A stretch of 64,000 nt of DNA. Origin: Elusimicrobiota bacterium. Lineage in GTDB: Bacteria; Elusimicrobiota; Elusimicrobia; FEN-1173. Location: the NCBI GenBank assembly GCA_016715645.1, contig JADJZR010000004.1, positions 124,001 through 188,000 on the forward strand, written 5' to 3'. Of this stretch, positions 23,826 to 33,033 are shown piece by piece. Under the pieces are notes generated by a model that saw only the letters and a program-made list of their open reading frames with translations, was not told the DNA's origin and ran no database searches. Numbering within the stretch: position 1 is the first letter of the stretch; the number at the start of each line of letters is the position of its first letter. Both the position numbers and the translations under genes were made by a program.

Positions 23826-26800
23826 ATGCCTAAACGAACAGACATAGAAACCATTTTGATCATTGGGTCGGGGCCCATCGTGATCGGCCAGGCCTGCGAA
23901 TTCGACTATTCCGGCGCTCAGGCGGTGAAAGCCCTGAAGAAAGAAGGGTACCGTGTTGTACTGATCAATTCCAACCCGGCCACGATCATGACCGATCCCG
24001 AGTTCGCCCACGCCACCTACGTGGAACCGTTGATCCCGTCCATGGTCGAGCGCATCATCGAAAAAGAACGGCCCCAGGTGATTCTGCCCACCTTGGGCGG
24101 TCAAACGGCGTTGAATCTCGCCGTGGCGTTGCACGAACGGGGAAGCCTGGCGAAATACAACGTTGAGCTTATCGGCGCCAAGGTGGAGGCGATCAAACGG
24201 GCGGAAGACCGGGAACTGTTCAAGAAAACCATGCTGGGCATTGGGCTCAGCGTACCCCGAAGCGGAGTGGCGCGCACCATTTCCGAAGCCGAACGGATCG
24301 CTGAAGAGATCGGGTTTCCGCTCATTATCCGGGCGTCGTTCACGTTAGGGGGGATCGGGTCCGCCATCGTGTATACGCGGGAAGACTTTTTGGCCGCCGC
24401 CCGCCGGGGATTGGACGCTAGCCCCATTCATGAAATATTGCTGGAACAGAGCGTGATCGGCTGGAAAGAATATGAGCTGGAAGTCATGCGTGACCGGGCC
24501 GACCAGTGCGTGGTGATTTGTTCCATTGAAAATGTGGACCCCATGGGGGTTCATACCGGCGATTCCATCACCGTGGCGCCGGCGCAAACGTTGTCGGACC
24601 CGGACTATCAAATCTTGCGCGACCAGTCCTTCGCCTGCATCCGGGCGATTGGCGTTGAAACGGGAGGGTCCAACGTCCAGTTTGCCGTGGACCCAAAAAC
24701 GGGCCATGCCTCCATTATTGAAATGAACCCCCGGGTGTCGCGCTCTTCCGCCCTGGCGTCCAAGGCCACAGGGTTCCCGATCGCCAAAATGGCCGCGCTC
24801 CTGGCCGTGGGGTACAGGCTGGACGAAATTCCCAATGACATCACGAAAAAAACACCCGCCTGCTTTGAGCCGGTGATCGATTATGTGGTCACCAAAATCC
24901 CCAGATTTGCTTTTGAAAAGTTCACCGAGGCCGATCAAACCTTGAACACCAGCATGAAATCCGTCGGCGAGGTCATGGCCATTGGGCGCACGTTCCGCGA
25001 ATCCCTTCAAAAGGCTTTGCGGGGGTTGGAAATCGGCCGGGCGGGGCTTGGGGCCGACGGGAAAGTCCTCGTGCCGAAAGTGGACGACCTTGTTCGGCGC
25101 GGCGCTGGTCCCGAGGATGTTGAAAAGCGAAAAATGATGGAGGAGGTGGAGCATAAACTCCGCGTCCCTAACTGCGATCGGATTTTCCACATCAAATACG
25201 CTTTCCAATTAGGGTTGACGACAGACGACATTTGCCGGCTCTCGTTGATCGATCCTTGGTTCGTCCACCAAATCGGGATGATCTGGGATTTGGAAAAAGA
25301 AATCCGCGCCGCCGGGAAAAAGATGGATGTGCCTCTTCTTCGGCGGGCGAAACGGGACGGGTTTTCAGACGTCCAGCTCGCTTACCTGACGGGCCTGACC
25401 GCCGAAGCGGTCGCAACCATGCGGAAAGAACACGTGCCGGTGACTTTTAAGAGGGTGGACACCTGCGCGGCCGAATTTCCCGCCGACACGCCGTATTTTT
25501 ATTCCACGTATGAAGAGGAGGACGAATCCCTCCCTTTGTCAAAGAAAGAGCGGGTGATCGTTCTGGGCGGCGGGCCCAACCGTATTGGCCAAGGCATCGA
25601 GTTCGATTACTGTTGCGTTCACGCGGCCTGGGCCATCAAAGAGTGCGGTTACGAAGCCATCATGGTCAATTGCAACCCCGAAACGGTTTCGACGGACTAC
25701 GACACCTCCGATCAACTTTTCTTTGAGCCGTTGACCCTGGAAGACGTGGTGAACGTCGTCGAACGGACTGGCGCAAAAGGGGTCATTCCCCAATTCGGCG
25801 GTCAAACGCCGCTGAATTTGGCCAAACCTCTTTTGAAGGCGGGGGTTCGGATTTTGGGCACGTCGGCGGATTCCATCGATATCGCCGAGGATCGGGAACG
25901 GTTTGGCGCTCTTTTAAAGAAACTGAACATCCCGCACCCGGCCAACGGCACCGCCCGGAATTTCAAAGAAGCGGAAGAAGCCGCCGATCGGGTGGGGTAT
26001 CCCGTCATGGTCCGGCCCTCCTATGTGCTCGGCGGACGCGCCATGGAAGTGGTGTTTGACAAGGTCCAGCTGGCCGATTATATGCGGCGGGCGTTGGAGT
26101 CACACGCCGGGTTGCCGATTCTCTTGGACCGGTTCTTGGAAGACGCGAAAGAAGTGGACGTGGACGCTGTCTGCGATGGAAAAGACGTGTTCATCGCCGG
26201 CATTATGGAACACATTGAAGAGGCCGGCATTCATTCCGGGGATTCGGCGTGTGTTCTGCCGCCCCACAGCCTTGAACCCAAAGTGATGGAAGATTTGTCG
26301 CGTTACACCACGGAAATGGCGTTGGCCCTGGAAGTGAAGGGGTTGATCAATATCCAATATGCCGTGCAAAACGGCACGGTGTATGTGTTGGAGGCCAACC
26401 CCCGGGCCAGCCGGACGGTGCCGTTTGTCTCGAAGGCCACGGGCGTGCCGCTGGCCAAAGTGGCCGCGATGGTGATGGTGGGGAAATCATTGAAGGACGT
26501 TCTCGCGCCATGGCAAAAAGTGATCGCTCAAAAAAAGCCCTGGTTTTCCGTCAAGGAAGTGGTGTTCCCTTGGTTGCGGTTCCCCGAAGTGGACGTGGTG
26601 CTGGGCCCCGAAATGCGGTCCACGGGGGAAGTCATGGGGATCGATGTGGATTACGGCACGGCTTTCGGGAAATCCCAAGCGGCCGCCGGCGGCGCTTTGC
26701 CGAAGAAGGGGACGATTCTGTTCAGCCTGCGGGTTCGGGATCGGGCCCAAGCGCTTCCGATCGCCAGGGCGTTTGAAAAAATGGGCTACGGTTTAATGGG

Positions 26801-27110
26801 CACCGAGGGAACGGCGGCTTACTTACGGGAAAATGGGCTGAACATACAGTCGGTCAAGAAAATCGCCGAAGGCCGCCCGAACGTGTTGGACGTCATTAAA
26901 AACCGCGAAGTGGTCTTGGTGTTGAACACCCCCGAAGGCCACCGCTCAAGGTCCGATGGGTTCCACATTCGCCGCACCGCTCTTCTTTCCAATGTTCCTA
27001 TCATCACCACCCACGCCGCCGCCCGGGCGGTGGTGGAAGGGCTCCAACAATCCCGGGAACGCCGCTGGGAAGCGCGCTCCCTCCAAGACGTCTACACATT
27101 AGGCGTGTGA
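23826..27110 (+). CDS. carB: Carbamoyl-phosphate synthase large subunit
   Basis: 1,094 residues, slightly longer than the usual 1,070. Two ATP-grasp halves: the first starts IETILIIGSGPIVIGQACEF and includes GFPLIIRASFTLGGIGSA; the second starts VIVLGGGPNRIGQGIEFDYC and includes YPVMVRPSYVLGGRAMEVVF. An MGS-like allosteric domain closes the protein (about residue 960 on, with NREVVLVLNTPEGHRSRSDG). It makes carbamoyl phosphate from bicarbonate, ATP and the ammonia delivered by CarA. The ATG touches the stop of the PorV-like gene. The 3' end overlaps the convergent SDR gene by 19 nt. Confidence 0.97.
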   Translation: MPKRTDIETILIIGSGPIVIGQACEFDYSGAQAVKALKKEGYRVVLINSNPATIMTDPEFAHATYVEPLIPSMVERIIEKERPQVILPTLGGQTALNLAVALHERGSLAKYNVELIGAKVEAIKRAEDRELFKKTMLGIGLSVPRSGVARTISEAERIAEEIGFPLIIRASFTLGGIGSAIVYTREDFLAAARRGLDASPIHEILLEQSVIGWKEYELEVMRDRADQCVVICSIENVDPMGVHTGDSITVAPAQTLSDPDYQILRDQSFACIRAIGVETGGSNVQFAVDPKTGHASIIEMNPRVSRSSALASKATGFPIAKMAALLAVGYRLDEIPNDITKKTPACFEPVIDYVVTKIPRFAFEKFTEADQTLNTSMKSVGEVMAIGRTFRESLQKALRGLEIGRAGLGADGKVLVPKVDDLVRRGAGPEDVEKRKMMEEVEHKLRVPNCDRIFHIKYAFQLGLTTDDICRLSLIDPWFVHQIGMIWDLEKEIRAAGKKMDVPLLRRAKRDGFSDVQLAYLTGLTAEAVATMRKEHVPVTFKRVDTCAAEFPADTPYFYSTYEEEDESLPLSKKERVIVLGGGPNRIGQGIEFDYCCVHAAWAIKECGYEAIMVNCNPETVSTDYDTSDQLFFEPLTLEDVVNVVERTGAKGVIPQFGGQTPLNLAKPLLKAGVRILGTSADSIDIAEDRERFGALLKKLNIPHPANGTARNFKEAEEAADRVGYPVMVRPSYVLGGRAMEVVFDKVQLADYMRRALESHAGLPILLDRFLEDAKEVDVDAVCDGKDVFIAGIMEHIEEAGIHSGDSACVLPPHSLEPKVMEDLSRYTTEMALALEVKGLINIQYAVQNGTVYVLEANPRASRTVPFVSKATGVPLAKVAAMVMVGKSLKDVLAPWQKVIAQKKPWFSVKEVVFPWLRFPEVDVVLGPEMRSTGEVMGIDVDYGTAFGKSQAAAGGALPKKGTILFSLRVRDRAQALPIARAFEKMGYGLMGTEGTAAYLRENGLNIQSVKKIAEGRPNVLDVIKNREVVLVLNTPEGHRSRSDGFHIRRTALLSNVPIITTHAAARAVVEGLQQSRERRWEARSLQDVYTLGV

Positions 27111-27907
27111 TGAGGCAGAGCCTGTCTATAACCGAGGCGGATGAGGCGATCGGCGAGGGAGGGGAAGAGAGTCGCAATCCAAATTTCTGGGCGATTCCAC
27201 CAAGGGACATGAATTTCCTTGTGTTTCCATTTAACGGCTTTTCCTATGGCTCGTGCGACCCGTTCAGCGGATACGCGGGACCGTTCGTGGCTGGGGTACC
27301 CGGGGGGCAATCGAGACCGGTCTAGGTTCGCCGGCATTTCGGTTTCTGTTCCGCCGGGGAGAACCAAGCTCATGGTGATCCCTTTTGGTCTGAGTTCCAT
27401 TCTTAATCCTTCGGTCAGACCCAAAAGGGCAAACTTGCTGGCGGCATAGGCCGCCATGAACGGTAACCCTCGCCGGCTGACTCCGGACCCCACTTGAACA
27501 ATGTGGCCGCTCCCCTGCTTTTCCATGAAAGGGATCGCGGCTCGGACGGTTTCGATCGTTGCCCAAAAGTTGGTTTCGAAAAGTTCCCGCATCTCGCTTA
27601 CCGGTATTGCCATGAACGGCGCCATGCGCAGGATCCCGGCGTTGTTGACCAGCACATCCAACCGTCCAAAATGGGCAAAGGTTTTTTCCACCACAGCCCG
27701 CGCCTGGTCCGGCTGAGAAATGTCCGCCTCAATCACCAGGGGACATTCGTCCCCTTTTCTACAAAGCTTGTTTGCCAGTGTGTCTAGGCGGGGTTTTCGG
27801 CGGGCTGTCAACGCCAGTGACCAACCGCGGGCGGATAAAAGTTTGGCTGTCTCCCAGCCGATTCCGGACGAGGCGCCGGTGATGAGGGTGACTTTTTTAG
27901 GAATCAT
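27092..27907 (-). CDS. Short-chain dehydrogenase/reductase
   Basis: 271 residues from the ATG at 27907. Classical SDR: cofactor motif TLITGASSGIGWETAKLLSA, then LDVLVNNAGILR, catalytic Ser in VQVGSGVSRRG and YAASK (Tyr and Lys), then PGGTETEM. ARRK after the second strand suggests NADPH preference. The substrate cannot be told. The start overlaps the nadE 3' end by 11 nt, so it is the last gene of the GAF-nadE-SDR operon. A C-terminal stretch (PWWNRPEIWIATLFPSLADR) resembles the membrane-associated tail of some SDRs. Confidence 0.88.
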   Translation of the reverse strand: MIPKKVTLITGASSGIGWETAKLLSARGWSLALTARRKPRLDTLANKLCRKGDECPLVIEADISQPDQARAVVEKTFAHFGRLDVLVNNAGILRMAPFMAIPVSEMRELFETNFWATIETVRAAIPFMEKQGSGHIVQVGSGVSRRGLPFMAAYAASKFALLGLTEGLRMELRPKGITMSLVLPGGTETEMPANLDRSRLPPGYPSHERSRVSAERVARAIGKAVKWKHKEIHVPWWNRPEIWIATLFPSLADRLIRLGYRQALPHHTPNV

Positions 27908-29573
27908 AGGGCCTGAACCGGTTGGTGATGGGCATTCGCCGGTCTCGGCCAAAGGCGCGCGGGGTGATCTTAACACCCAAGGGCGCCTGGCGACGCTTGT
28001 ATTCCATGGCATCGATGGTTCGCAACGTTTTGGCCGCCACCTCGGGTTCGATGCCCTCTTTGACTATTTCCGCCAACCCGTGGTTTTCGCCCACGTGATG
28101 GGCGATGATGGCGTCCAACACGTCGTAGGGGGGCAGGGTGTCTTGGTCTTTTTGGTGCGGCCGCAGTTCCGCCGATGGGGCTCGGGTGATAATGCTTTCG
28201 GGGATGAGAGGATCCTTTTCTTGGCTGTTTCGCCAACGGGCCAGCTCGTACACCATGGTTTTCGGCACGTCTTTGATGACCGCAAACCCGCCCACGGAAT
28301 CACCGTACAGCGTAAAATACCCCGCGGAAATTTCGGATTTGTTCCCGGTCGTTAGAACCAACCAGCCAAACTTGTTGGACAACGCCATCAGCAACGTGCC
28401 GCGCACCCGCGATTGAAGATTTTCTTCCGTTACGTCCGCCGCCCGCCCGACGAACAGGGGAGCGAGCGTTTTAATAAAAGCCTGAACCGTCTGTTCGATG
28501 TCCACCGTCAAAAAATCAACGCCCAACCGCGTGGCCATCTTTTCGGCGTCGCTTTTGGTCTCGGAAGAATTGAAGCGCGAGGGCATCGACACCCCCACCA
28601 CGTTTTCTTTCCCCAGCGCGTCCACCGCCAGGGCGGCCACCAGGGCGGAATCGATTCCTCCGGAAATGCCGATAACAACTTTGTTAAAACCATTCTTACG
28701 CACGTAATCTTTTGTCCCCATCAGGAGCGCCGAATAAATTTCCCGGGTCCAATCCAGGGGCGGCGCAATGGTCGGGGCGATCGTCGATCGTTCGGTTTTG
28801 GTGATGGGAATTGAAATGTCCGCGGCCCGGCCCCGCGCGTTCGGCAATTCCAGGTCGGTGACCAATAGATTTTCTTCAAAAGACGGCGCAAGGGCCAGCG
28901 TGTTGCCCCGTTTGTCCATCACCAAACTTCCGCCGTCGTAGACCAGTTCGTCTTGGCCGCCCACCATGTTGCAGTAGGCGATGGCCGTGCCGCACTCCAT
29001 CGCCTTTTTTCGCAGGACGTTAAGCCGTTCTTTGAGTTTGCCCGCGTGGTAAGGGCTGGCCGACAGGTTGAGCAACAAAGACGCGCCCGCTTCGGCCGCC
29101 GCCAAGCCCGGCCCTTTCGGCCGCCAGACATCTTCGCAAATGGTTAAACCCACCCGCACCGATCCCAAATCCAAAAGGCCGGGTTTTTCTCCTTCCTGAA
29201 AATAGCGTTGCTCGTCGAACACACCGTAATTAGGCAAAAACCATTTGTTGTATCGGGCCCGCAACTTGCCGTTGTGCATCACAAACGCGCTGTTGTGCAA
29301 CATCCCTTTTTTCCCCGCGGGGGTGCCCACCACGACCGCCAAACCCTTGGGAATGGATTTCAGGAGACGGCGCACCGTGCCATCGGTTTTGGCTAAAAAA
29401 AGAGGTTCGAACAACAGGTCTTCCGGCGGGTATCCGGTGAGAGCCATTTCAGGAAACAACACAACGTCGGCCTCGGCCTTTTTGGCTCGCCGACTGAATT
29501 CCACAATCCGTTGGGCGTTGCCAGCCAGGTCCCCGACTGTGGGGTTGATTTGAGCCAGGGCGATCCGAAGCAT
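27897..29573 (-). CDS. nadE: Glutamine-dependent NAD+ synthase
   Basis: 558 residues from the ATG at 29573. The N-terminal nitrilase-like glutaminase has Glu42 (PEMALTGYPPEDL), Lys110 (ARYNKWFLPNYGVF) and Cys146 (LTICEDVW). The C-terminal synthetase has the P-loop IGISGGIDSA at 301-310, then MPSRFNSSETKSDAEKMATR and LTTGNKSEISAGYFTLYGDS. It converts deamido-NAD to NAD with glutamine as nitrogen donor. The start overlaps the stop of the upstream regulator gene (TGATG), so translation is coupled. Confidence 0.96.
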   Translation of the reverse strand: MLRIALAQINPTVGDLAGNAQRIVEFSRRAKKAEADVVLFPEMALTGYPPEDLLFEPLFLAKTDGTVRRLLKSIPKGLAVVVGTPAGKKGMLHNSAFVMHNGKLRARYNKWFLPNYGVFDEQRYFQEGEKPGLLDLGSVRVGLTICEDVWRPKGPGLAAAEAGASLLLNLSASPYHAGKLKERLNVLRKKAMECGTAIAYCNMVGGQDELVYDGGSLVMDKRGNTLALAPSFEENLLVTDLELPNARGRAADISIPITKTERSTIAPTIAPPLDWTREIYSALLMGTKDYVRKNGFNKVVIGISGGIDSALVAALAVDALGKENVVGVSMPSRFNSSETKSDAEKMATRLGVDFLTVDIEQTVQAFIKTLAPLFVGRAADVTEENLQSRVRGTLLMALSNKFGWLVLTTGNKSEISAGYFTLYGDSVGGFAVIKDVPKTMVYELARWRNSQEKDPLIPESIITRAPSAELRPHQKDQDTLPPYDVLDAIIAHHVGENHGLAEIVKEGIEPEVAAKTLRTIDAMEYKRRQAPLGVKITPRAFGRDRRMPITNRFRPYDS

Positions 29574-30802
29574 CACCGCGATTGACCCAAATCTTCGGCG
29601 AGCAAAATGGCTTCCGCGATTTCTTTCATGGACTTGCGCCGATCCATACTCTGTTTTTGGATTTCCCGAAACGCGTCCGGTTCGGACAGGCCCCGTTTTT
29701 TCATGAGCGCGCCTTTGGCCCGTTCCACCAGCTTTCGCGTTTCCAGCGCTTCCTGGGCCGTCAACTTTTCTTGAAGAAGCCGCGTCTGCATGATCGCCGA
29801 GGCGCATTGGTTGGCCACCGCCTGCAAAACGGAAATGTCTTCTTTCGAAAAATCGTATTCCTGGGCGGAATAAGTGTTGATGACGCCCAACGCCTTGTCT
29901 TTGAACAGCATGGGCAACGACAGCAACGACACGAGTCCCTCGGACACGGCGATGTCGGGATAGGAAAACCGTTTGTCTTTTCGCACGTCGGCCACCACGA
30001 TGGGTTTCTTTTCCAGCACCGCTCGGCCCGAGAGGCTTTGATCCACGCGCACCGGCGGTTTGTTGCGGTACGCGTCTGACAACGATTGGGTGGCGGCGAT
30101 GCGAAGCTGGCGCGACTCTTCGTCCAACAGCATCACGGAACAAATTTTGGATCCCAGCAGCGACGCCGTCATGGCCACGATGAGTTGCAGGATTTCGTCC
30201 ATGAACCGGTCGGAGGTCACCGTGCGGCTGACCGCCGAGAGTGTCTGGATGGCGTCGGCTTTACGGCGGGTTTCTTCATACAACCGGGCGTTTTCAATGG
30301 CCCCGCTCACCTGCCGCGCGATGGTGGTGAGAAGTTTCAAGGCCCGTTCGCTGTAAGCGTACGGTTTTTTGTGTTGAACGTTGATGACGCCGACAACGCC
30401 GTCTTTCACCAGCAGGGGCACCGAAAGAAACGCTTCGAACTTGTCTTCGGGCAGGTTGTGGAAAAACTTGAACCGGTGATCTTCGTGGGCTTTTTCAGAA
30501 ATGGCCAAGGGCTTTTTGTGTTCCGCCACCCAGCCGGTTAATCCTTCCCCCATCTTGAGCCGCAACTGGTCGATTTCTCCGGGATGAGGCGGCTTTGACG
30601 CCGATAAAACCAAACTGCGGTGCGCGGGCTCATGCAAGTAAATAAAACACGCATCGGCTTTGGTGAGTCCGCTGACCAACGCCACAATTTCCTGAAGGAT
30701 GGTCCGCAGGTCCAACGTGGACCCGATGATATCGGTAATGCGGTGCAACAGGTCCAGTTCTTCGGACGAGGACAAAACGCGGGTGGTTTTGGGACGGGGC
30801 AT
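29573..30802 (-). CDS. GAF-GAF-ANTAR sensor antiterminator
   Basis: 409 residues from the ATG at 30802, preceded by GAGGAG; upstream ATGs in the open frame are ignored because the promoter lies there. Two GAF domains (about 12-175 and 185-340: GEGLTGWVAEHKKPLAISEK, then VRVDQSLSGRAVLEKKPIVV) are followed by a short coiled linker and an ANTAR domain (KLVERAKGALMKKRGLSEPD, then AFREIQKQSMDRRKSMKEIA). ANTAR domains bind paired RNA hairpins to stop transcription termination. The GAF ligand is unknown. Its own promoter overlaps a 9-bp inverted repeat. It leads the operon with nadE and an SDR, which hints at control by a redox or small-molecule signal. Confidence 0.88.
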   Translation of the reverse strand: MPRPKTTRVLSSSEELDLLHRITDIIGSTLDLRTILQEIVALVSGLTKADACFIYLHEPAHRSLVLSASKPPHPGEIDQLRLKMGEGLTGWVAEHKKPLAISEKAHEDHRFKFFHNLPEDKFEAFLSVPLLVKDGVVGVINVQHKKPYAYSERALKLLTTIARQVSGAIENARLYEETRRKADAIQTLSAVSRTVTSDRFMDEILQLIVAMTASLLGSKICSVMLLDEESRQLRIAATQSLSDAYRNKPPVRVDQSLSGRAVLEKKPIVVADVRKDKRFSYPDIAVSEGLVSLLSLPMLFKDKALGVINTYSAQEYDFSKEDISVLQAVANQCASAIMQTRLLQEKLTAQEALETRKLVERAKGALMKKRGLSEPDAFREIQKQSMDRRKSMKEIAEAILLAEDLGQSR

Positions 30803-30819
30803 GAAAAACTCCTCAACGT

Positions 30820-30863
30820 GATAAAGTGAGGTCCACTTTATCAACTTTCCCTCGACGCGTCAA
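30820..30863 (-). promoter_or_regulatory. Promoter and inverted repeat before the ANTAR regulator
   Basis: On the minus strand TTGACG (30858-30863), 17 nt, TAAAGT (30835-30840). GATAAAGTG-5 nt-CACTTTATC (30820-30842) is a perfect 9-bp inverted repeat overlapping the -10 box and start point. It may be an operator or, once transcribed, part of a 5' hairpin. Confidence 0.55.
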
Positions 30864-30910
30864 ACAGAGCCCCCTCCCCCTCATGCCCCCTAATAAATTT
30901 CTTTTCTTCA

Positions 30911-31780
30911 TCAAATCACTTTCGTTCGCTGGAGGACGTCCAGGAAGAATTCTTTCGACCAAACAGCCAAGGAACCCGCGTCTTTGACGAAAGGTTCAAC
31001 TTCTCGTCGGGCCTGGGTCAAAGAAACCGTTTCAATCCGTTCCCGAGCCAGGCGGCGAAAGGCCTGTTCGTCCAGGCGGCGGGAAGAAGGCCAATGCCCA
31101 CTTTGCACCATTCGTTTTTCCAGATGCACCAGGTGGACTTCGGGATGATGGCCGGCATACCAAGCCCAATCATACCAGTCTCGTCCCTTGACCCGGCTCT
31201 TCCACCCGCGGCACAAAACCGCGTGCATTTTTCCCGCAAAGAGGTCGGGCAACTGAAAGACCCGCACGGCAAACGGGAGGGGTTGAGCGAGGTAGCGCGT
31301 TTCCGTATCAAACCCGCTGGGAGGATTCGTGTCCGCTTCCAGTTTAATGGTCAATAACCGGCCTAGAGGAACCTCCCCGACCATGGATTCGCCCACGCGA
31401 ATACGAAGAAGCTCCCGGCGGGTTTCCACTTTAAGAAAAGCAGACTGGATGGGCGTCACGACCTTCTTGCCTATTTTATCGACGGAAACGTCGAACCCAA
31501 AGGAGCGAATTTCCCGTTTAATTGAATCGAGCGGGGCCGTCCAGTCAAAGGCGGGTCGGGAGGTTAGGAGAGAGAAATCGAGGTCTTCCGAAAAGCGGTC
31601 CAATCCGTGCAGGAGGCGCAGGGCCGTCCCGCCATAAAACGCCGCGTGTTCAAAGAATTTGCAACGCCAAAGGCCTAAAAGAGCCACCTCCTGAAGAATC
31701 TCACGAAGGGCCTGCTGAGCCGATCCGGGGTCCCGCCGATCGTAACGGTCCAGCATTTTAGCAAGGGCCGGGTGGTTCAT
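30911..31780 (-). CDS. AbiEii-type nucleotidyltransferase toxin
   Basis: 289 residues. It belongs to the nucleotidyltransferase AbiEii/AbiGii family: FFEHAAFYGGTALRLLHGLD with the GG(T/S) motif and DRFSEDLDFSLL with the DxD metal ligands (residues about 45-70), then LGRLLTIKLEADTNPPSGFD and a Lys-Asp (KGRDWYDWAWY) segment typical of the family. These toxins transfer nucleotides to tRNA and halt growth in phage-infected cells. The start overlaps the antitoxin stop (ATGA). Confidence 0.9.
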   Translation of the reverse strand: MNHPALAKMLDRYDRRDPGSAQQALREILQEVALLGLWRCKFFEHAAFYGGTALRLLHGLDRFSEDLDFSLLTSRPAFDWTAPLDSIKREIRSFGFDVSVDKIGKKVVTPIQSAFLKVETRRELLRIRVGESMVGEVPLGRLLTIKLEADTNPPSGFDTETRYLAQPLPFAVRVFQLPDLFAGKMHAVLCRGWKSRVKGRDWYDWAWYAGHHPEVHLVHLEKRMVQSGHWPSSRRLDEQAFRRLARERIETVSLTQARREVEPFVKDAGSLAVWSKEFFLDVLQRTKVI

Positions 31781-32415
31781 TGCGTGTGTCCGACACAGCG
31801 CGCCAGGAGACGTAACTTCTGTGATCGGTACGCTTGGGCGATTTCCTCAACAGAATCGGAGCTCAACTCCGCCAAACGCTGTTCGGGGATCCTTAAATTC
31901 TCCTTGAGGTAAGAGAGCATGTCGGATCGGTTCAATAGGGCCGAACCGCGGTCGTCATGGACCTTGTCGGCGAGGGCTTTCTCCGGCGTGGCCAAGAGAA
32001 AAGGGGGGGACCCTTCTTGTTCTGATCGATCCACTCCCACAGCGAACGCGTTTGGTGGAGCGCATCGATAAATAAATACGCCCAACGGCGTCGTGAATCG
32101 TCGAGAGCGCCCGCAGGCGACGGACGTGACGGCTTCGACCTTCTCTGGAATAAATCCATGGATTTGGAGGGCGGAGTCCAGGGAAACATAGGACGGCCCG
32201 TAAATCAGGTTGGCCAGCAACTCGCGAGACGCGGGGCGGCGCGAATGAAGTGGACCAAACACGTAGAGCCCCTTTTTAACCCGAACAAGATCACCCCGCC
32301 GAATCCATGTCGCGATCTTCGCACGGGGGTTCACATACTCCCTCAACGCGCTTATTAAGGTTCGGTAGTCCACCTCTTCTCCGGGCACAGCCCGGCGCAG
32401 TTCTTCAATTCTCAT
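31777..32415 (-). CDS. AbiEi-type antitoxin / transcriptional regulator
   Basis: 212 residues. An N-terminal winged-helix region (SALREYVNPRAKIATWIRRG, then DLVRVKKGLYVFGP) is followed by the AbiEi C-terminal region (LIYGPSYVSLDSALQIHGFI and later LATPEKALADKVHDD). In type IV systems the antitoxin represses its own promoter through paired repeats and opposes the toxin; the inverted repeat at 32448-32469 over the -35 box fits this. Coupled to the toxin gene by ATGA. Confidence 0.88.
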   Translation of the reverse strand: MRIEELRRAVPGEEVDYRTLISALREYVNPRAKIATWIRRGDLVRVKKGLYVFGPLHSRRPASRELLANLIYGPSYVSLDSALQIHGFIPEKVEAVTSVACGRSRRFTTPLGVFIYRCAPPNAFAVGVDRSEQEGSPPFLLATPEKALADKVHDDRGSALLNRSDMLSYLKENLRIPEQRLAELSSDSVEEIAQAYRSQKLRLLARCVGHTQ

Positions 32416-32422
32416 GCCATTT

Positions 32423-32469
32423 ATTACAATAATTCGACATAGTATGTCCAGTAAAATTGGACTTACTGG
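32423..32469 (-). promoter_or_regulatory. Promoter and operator of the AbiE pair
   Basis: On the minus strand TGGACA (32445-32450), 16 nt, TGTAAT (32423-32428). CCAGTAA (32448-32454) and TTACTGG (32463-32469) form an inverted repeat 8 nt apart that overlaps the -35 box. Confidence 0.6.
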
Positions 32470-32504
32470 TCGACTGCATCGTTTCCAATCCGTTCGTTAG
32501 GCTT

Positions 32505-32975
32505 TTATCCCTCCAACAGGCTTCGTAGCATCCAGGCGGTTTTCTCGTGGAGTTGGAGCCGTTGGGTGAGAAGGTCCATGGTGGCTTGGTCGCCGGCCCG
32601 TTCCGCGGCGGGAAAGACCCGGCGGGCGGTTTGAATAACGATCTCGTGGCCTTCCAACAGCTGGCGGATCATGTCTGGGGCCTTGGGCACCCCCACGGCT
32701 TCTTTAACGGACGTGAGTTTTCCGAACTCCGCGTATGAGCCCGGCGCGTGCTGTTCCAATGCCCGAATCCGTTCGGCGATCAAGTCCACGGCCAGGGCCA
32801 TTTCGTTGTAGTGGGTCTCGAACATGAGGTGCAATGTCTGGAACATGGGGCCCGTGACGTTCCAATGGAAATTGTGGGTCTTCAGATACAGCGTGTAAGT
32901 GTCGGCCAACAAAACCGACAGCCCTGCGGCGATTTCTTTCTTCTGTTCGTTCGATATGACTTTGGTTTGGGCCAT
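32505..32975 (-). CDS. dps: Dps ferritin-like DNA-protection protein
   Basis: 156 residues. Typical Dps: LLADTYTLYLKTHNFHWNVT (ferroxidase His), then FETHYNEMALAVDLIAERIR with the D/E ligands at the dimer interface, and LQLHEKTAWMLRSLLEG at the end. It stores iron and protects DNA from peroxide. An AGGAGG lies before the ATG. It sits just downstream of feoB but has its own gap (58 nt) and a possible -10 TACAAT at 33008-33013. Confidence 0.94.
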   Translation of the reverse strand: MAQTKVISNEQKKEIAAGLSVLLADTYTLYLKTHNFHWNVTGPMFQTLHLMFETHYNEMALAVDLIAERIRALEQHAPGSYAEFGKLTSVKEAVGVPKAPDMIRQLLEGHEIVIQTARRVFPAAERAGDQATMDLLTQRLQLHEKTAWMLRSLLEG

Positions 32976-33033
32976 GGGAGCCTCCTTGAATTTGCTGACA
33001 GACAGGTATTGTAGCGTTTTTCGAAGATTCTGG

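Noticed and set aside
30820..30842. ANTAR-type RNA target in its own leader
   Set aside because: Only one hairpin with a 5-nt loop is present; the known target needs two hairpins with 6-nt loops.
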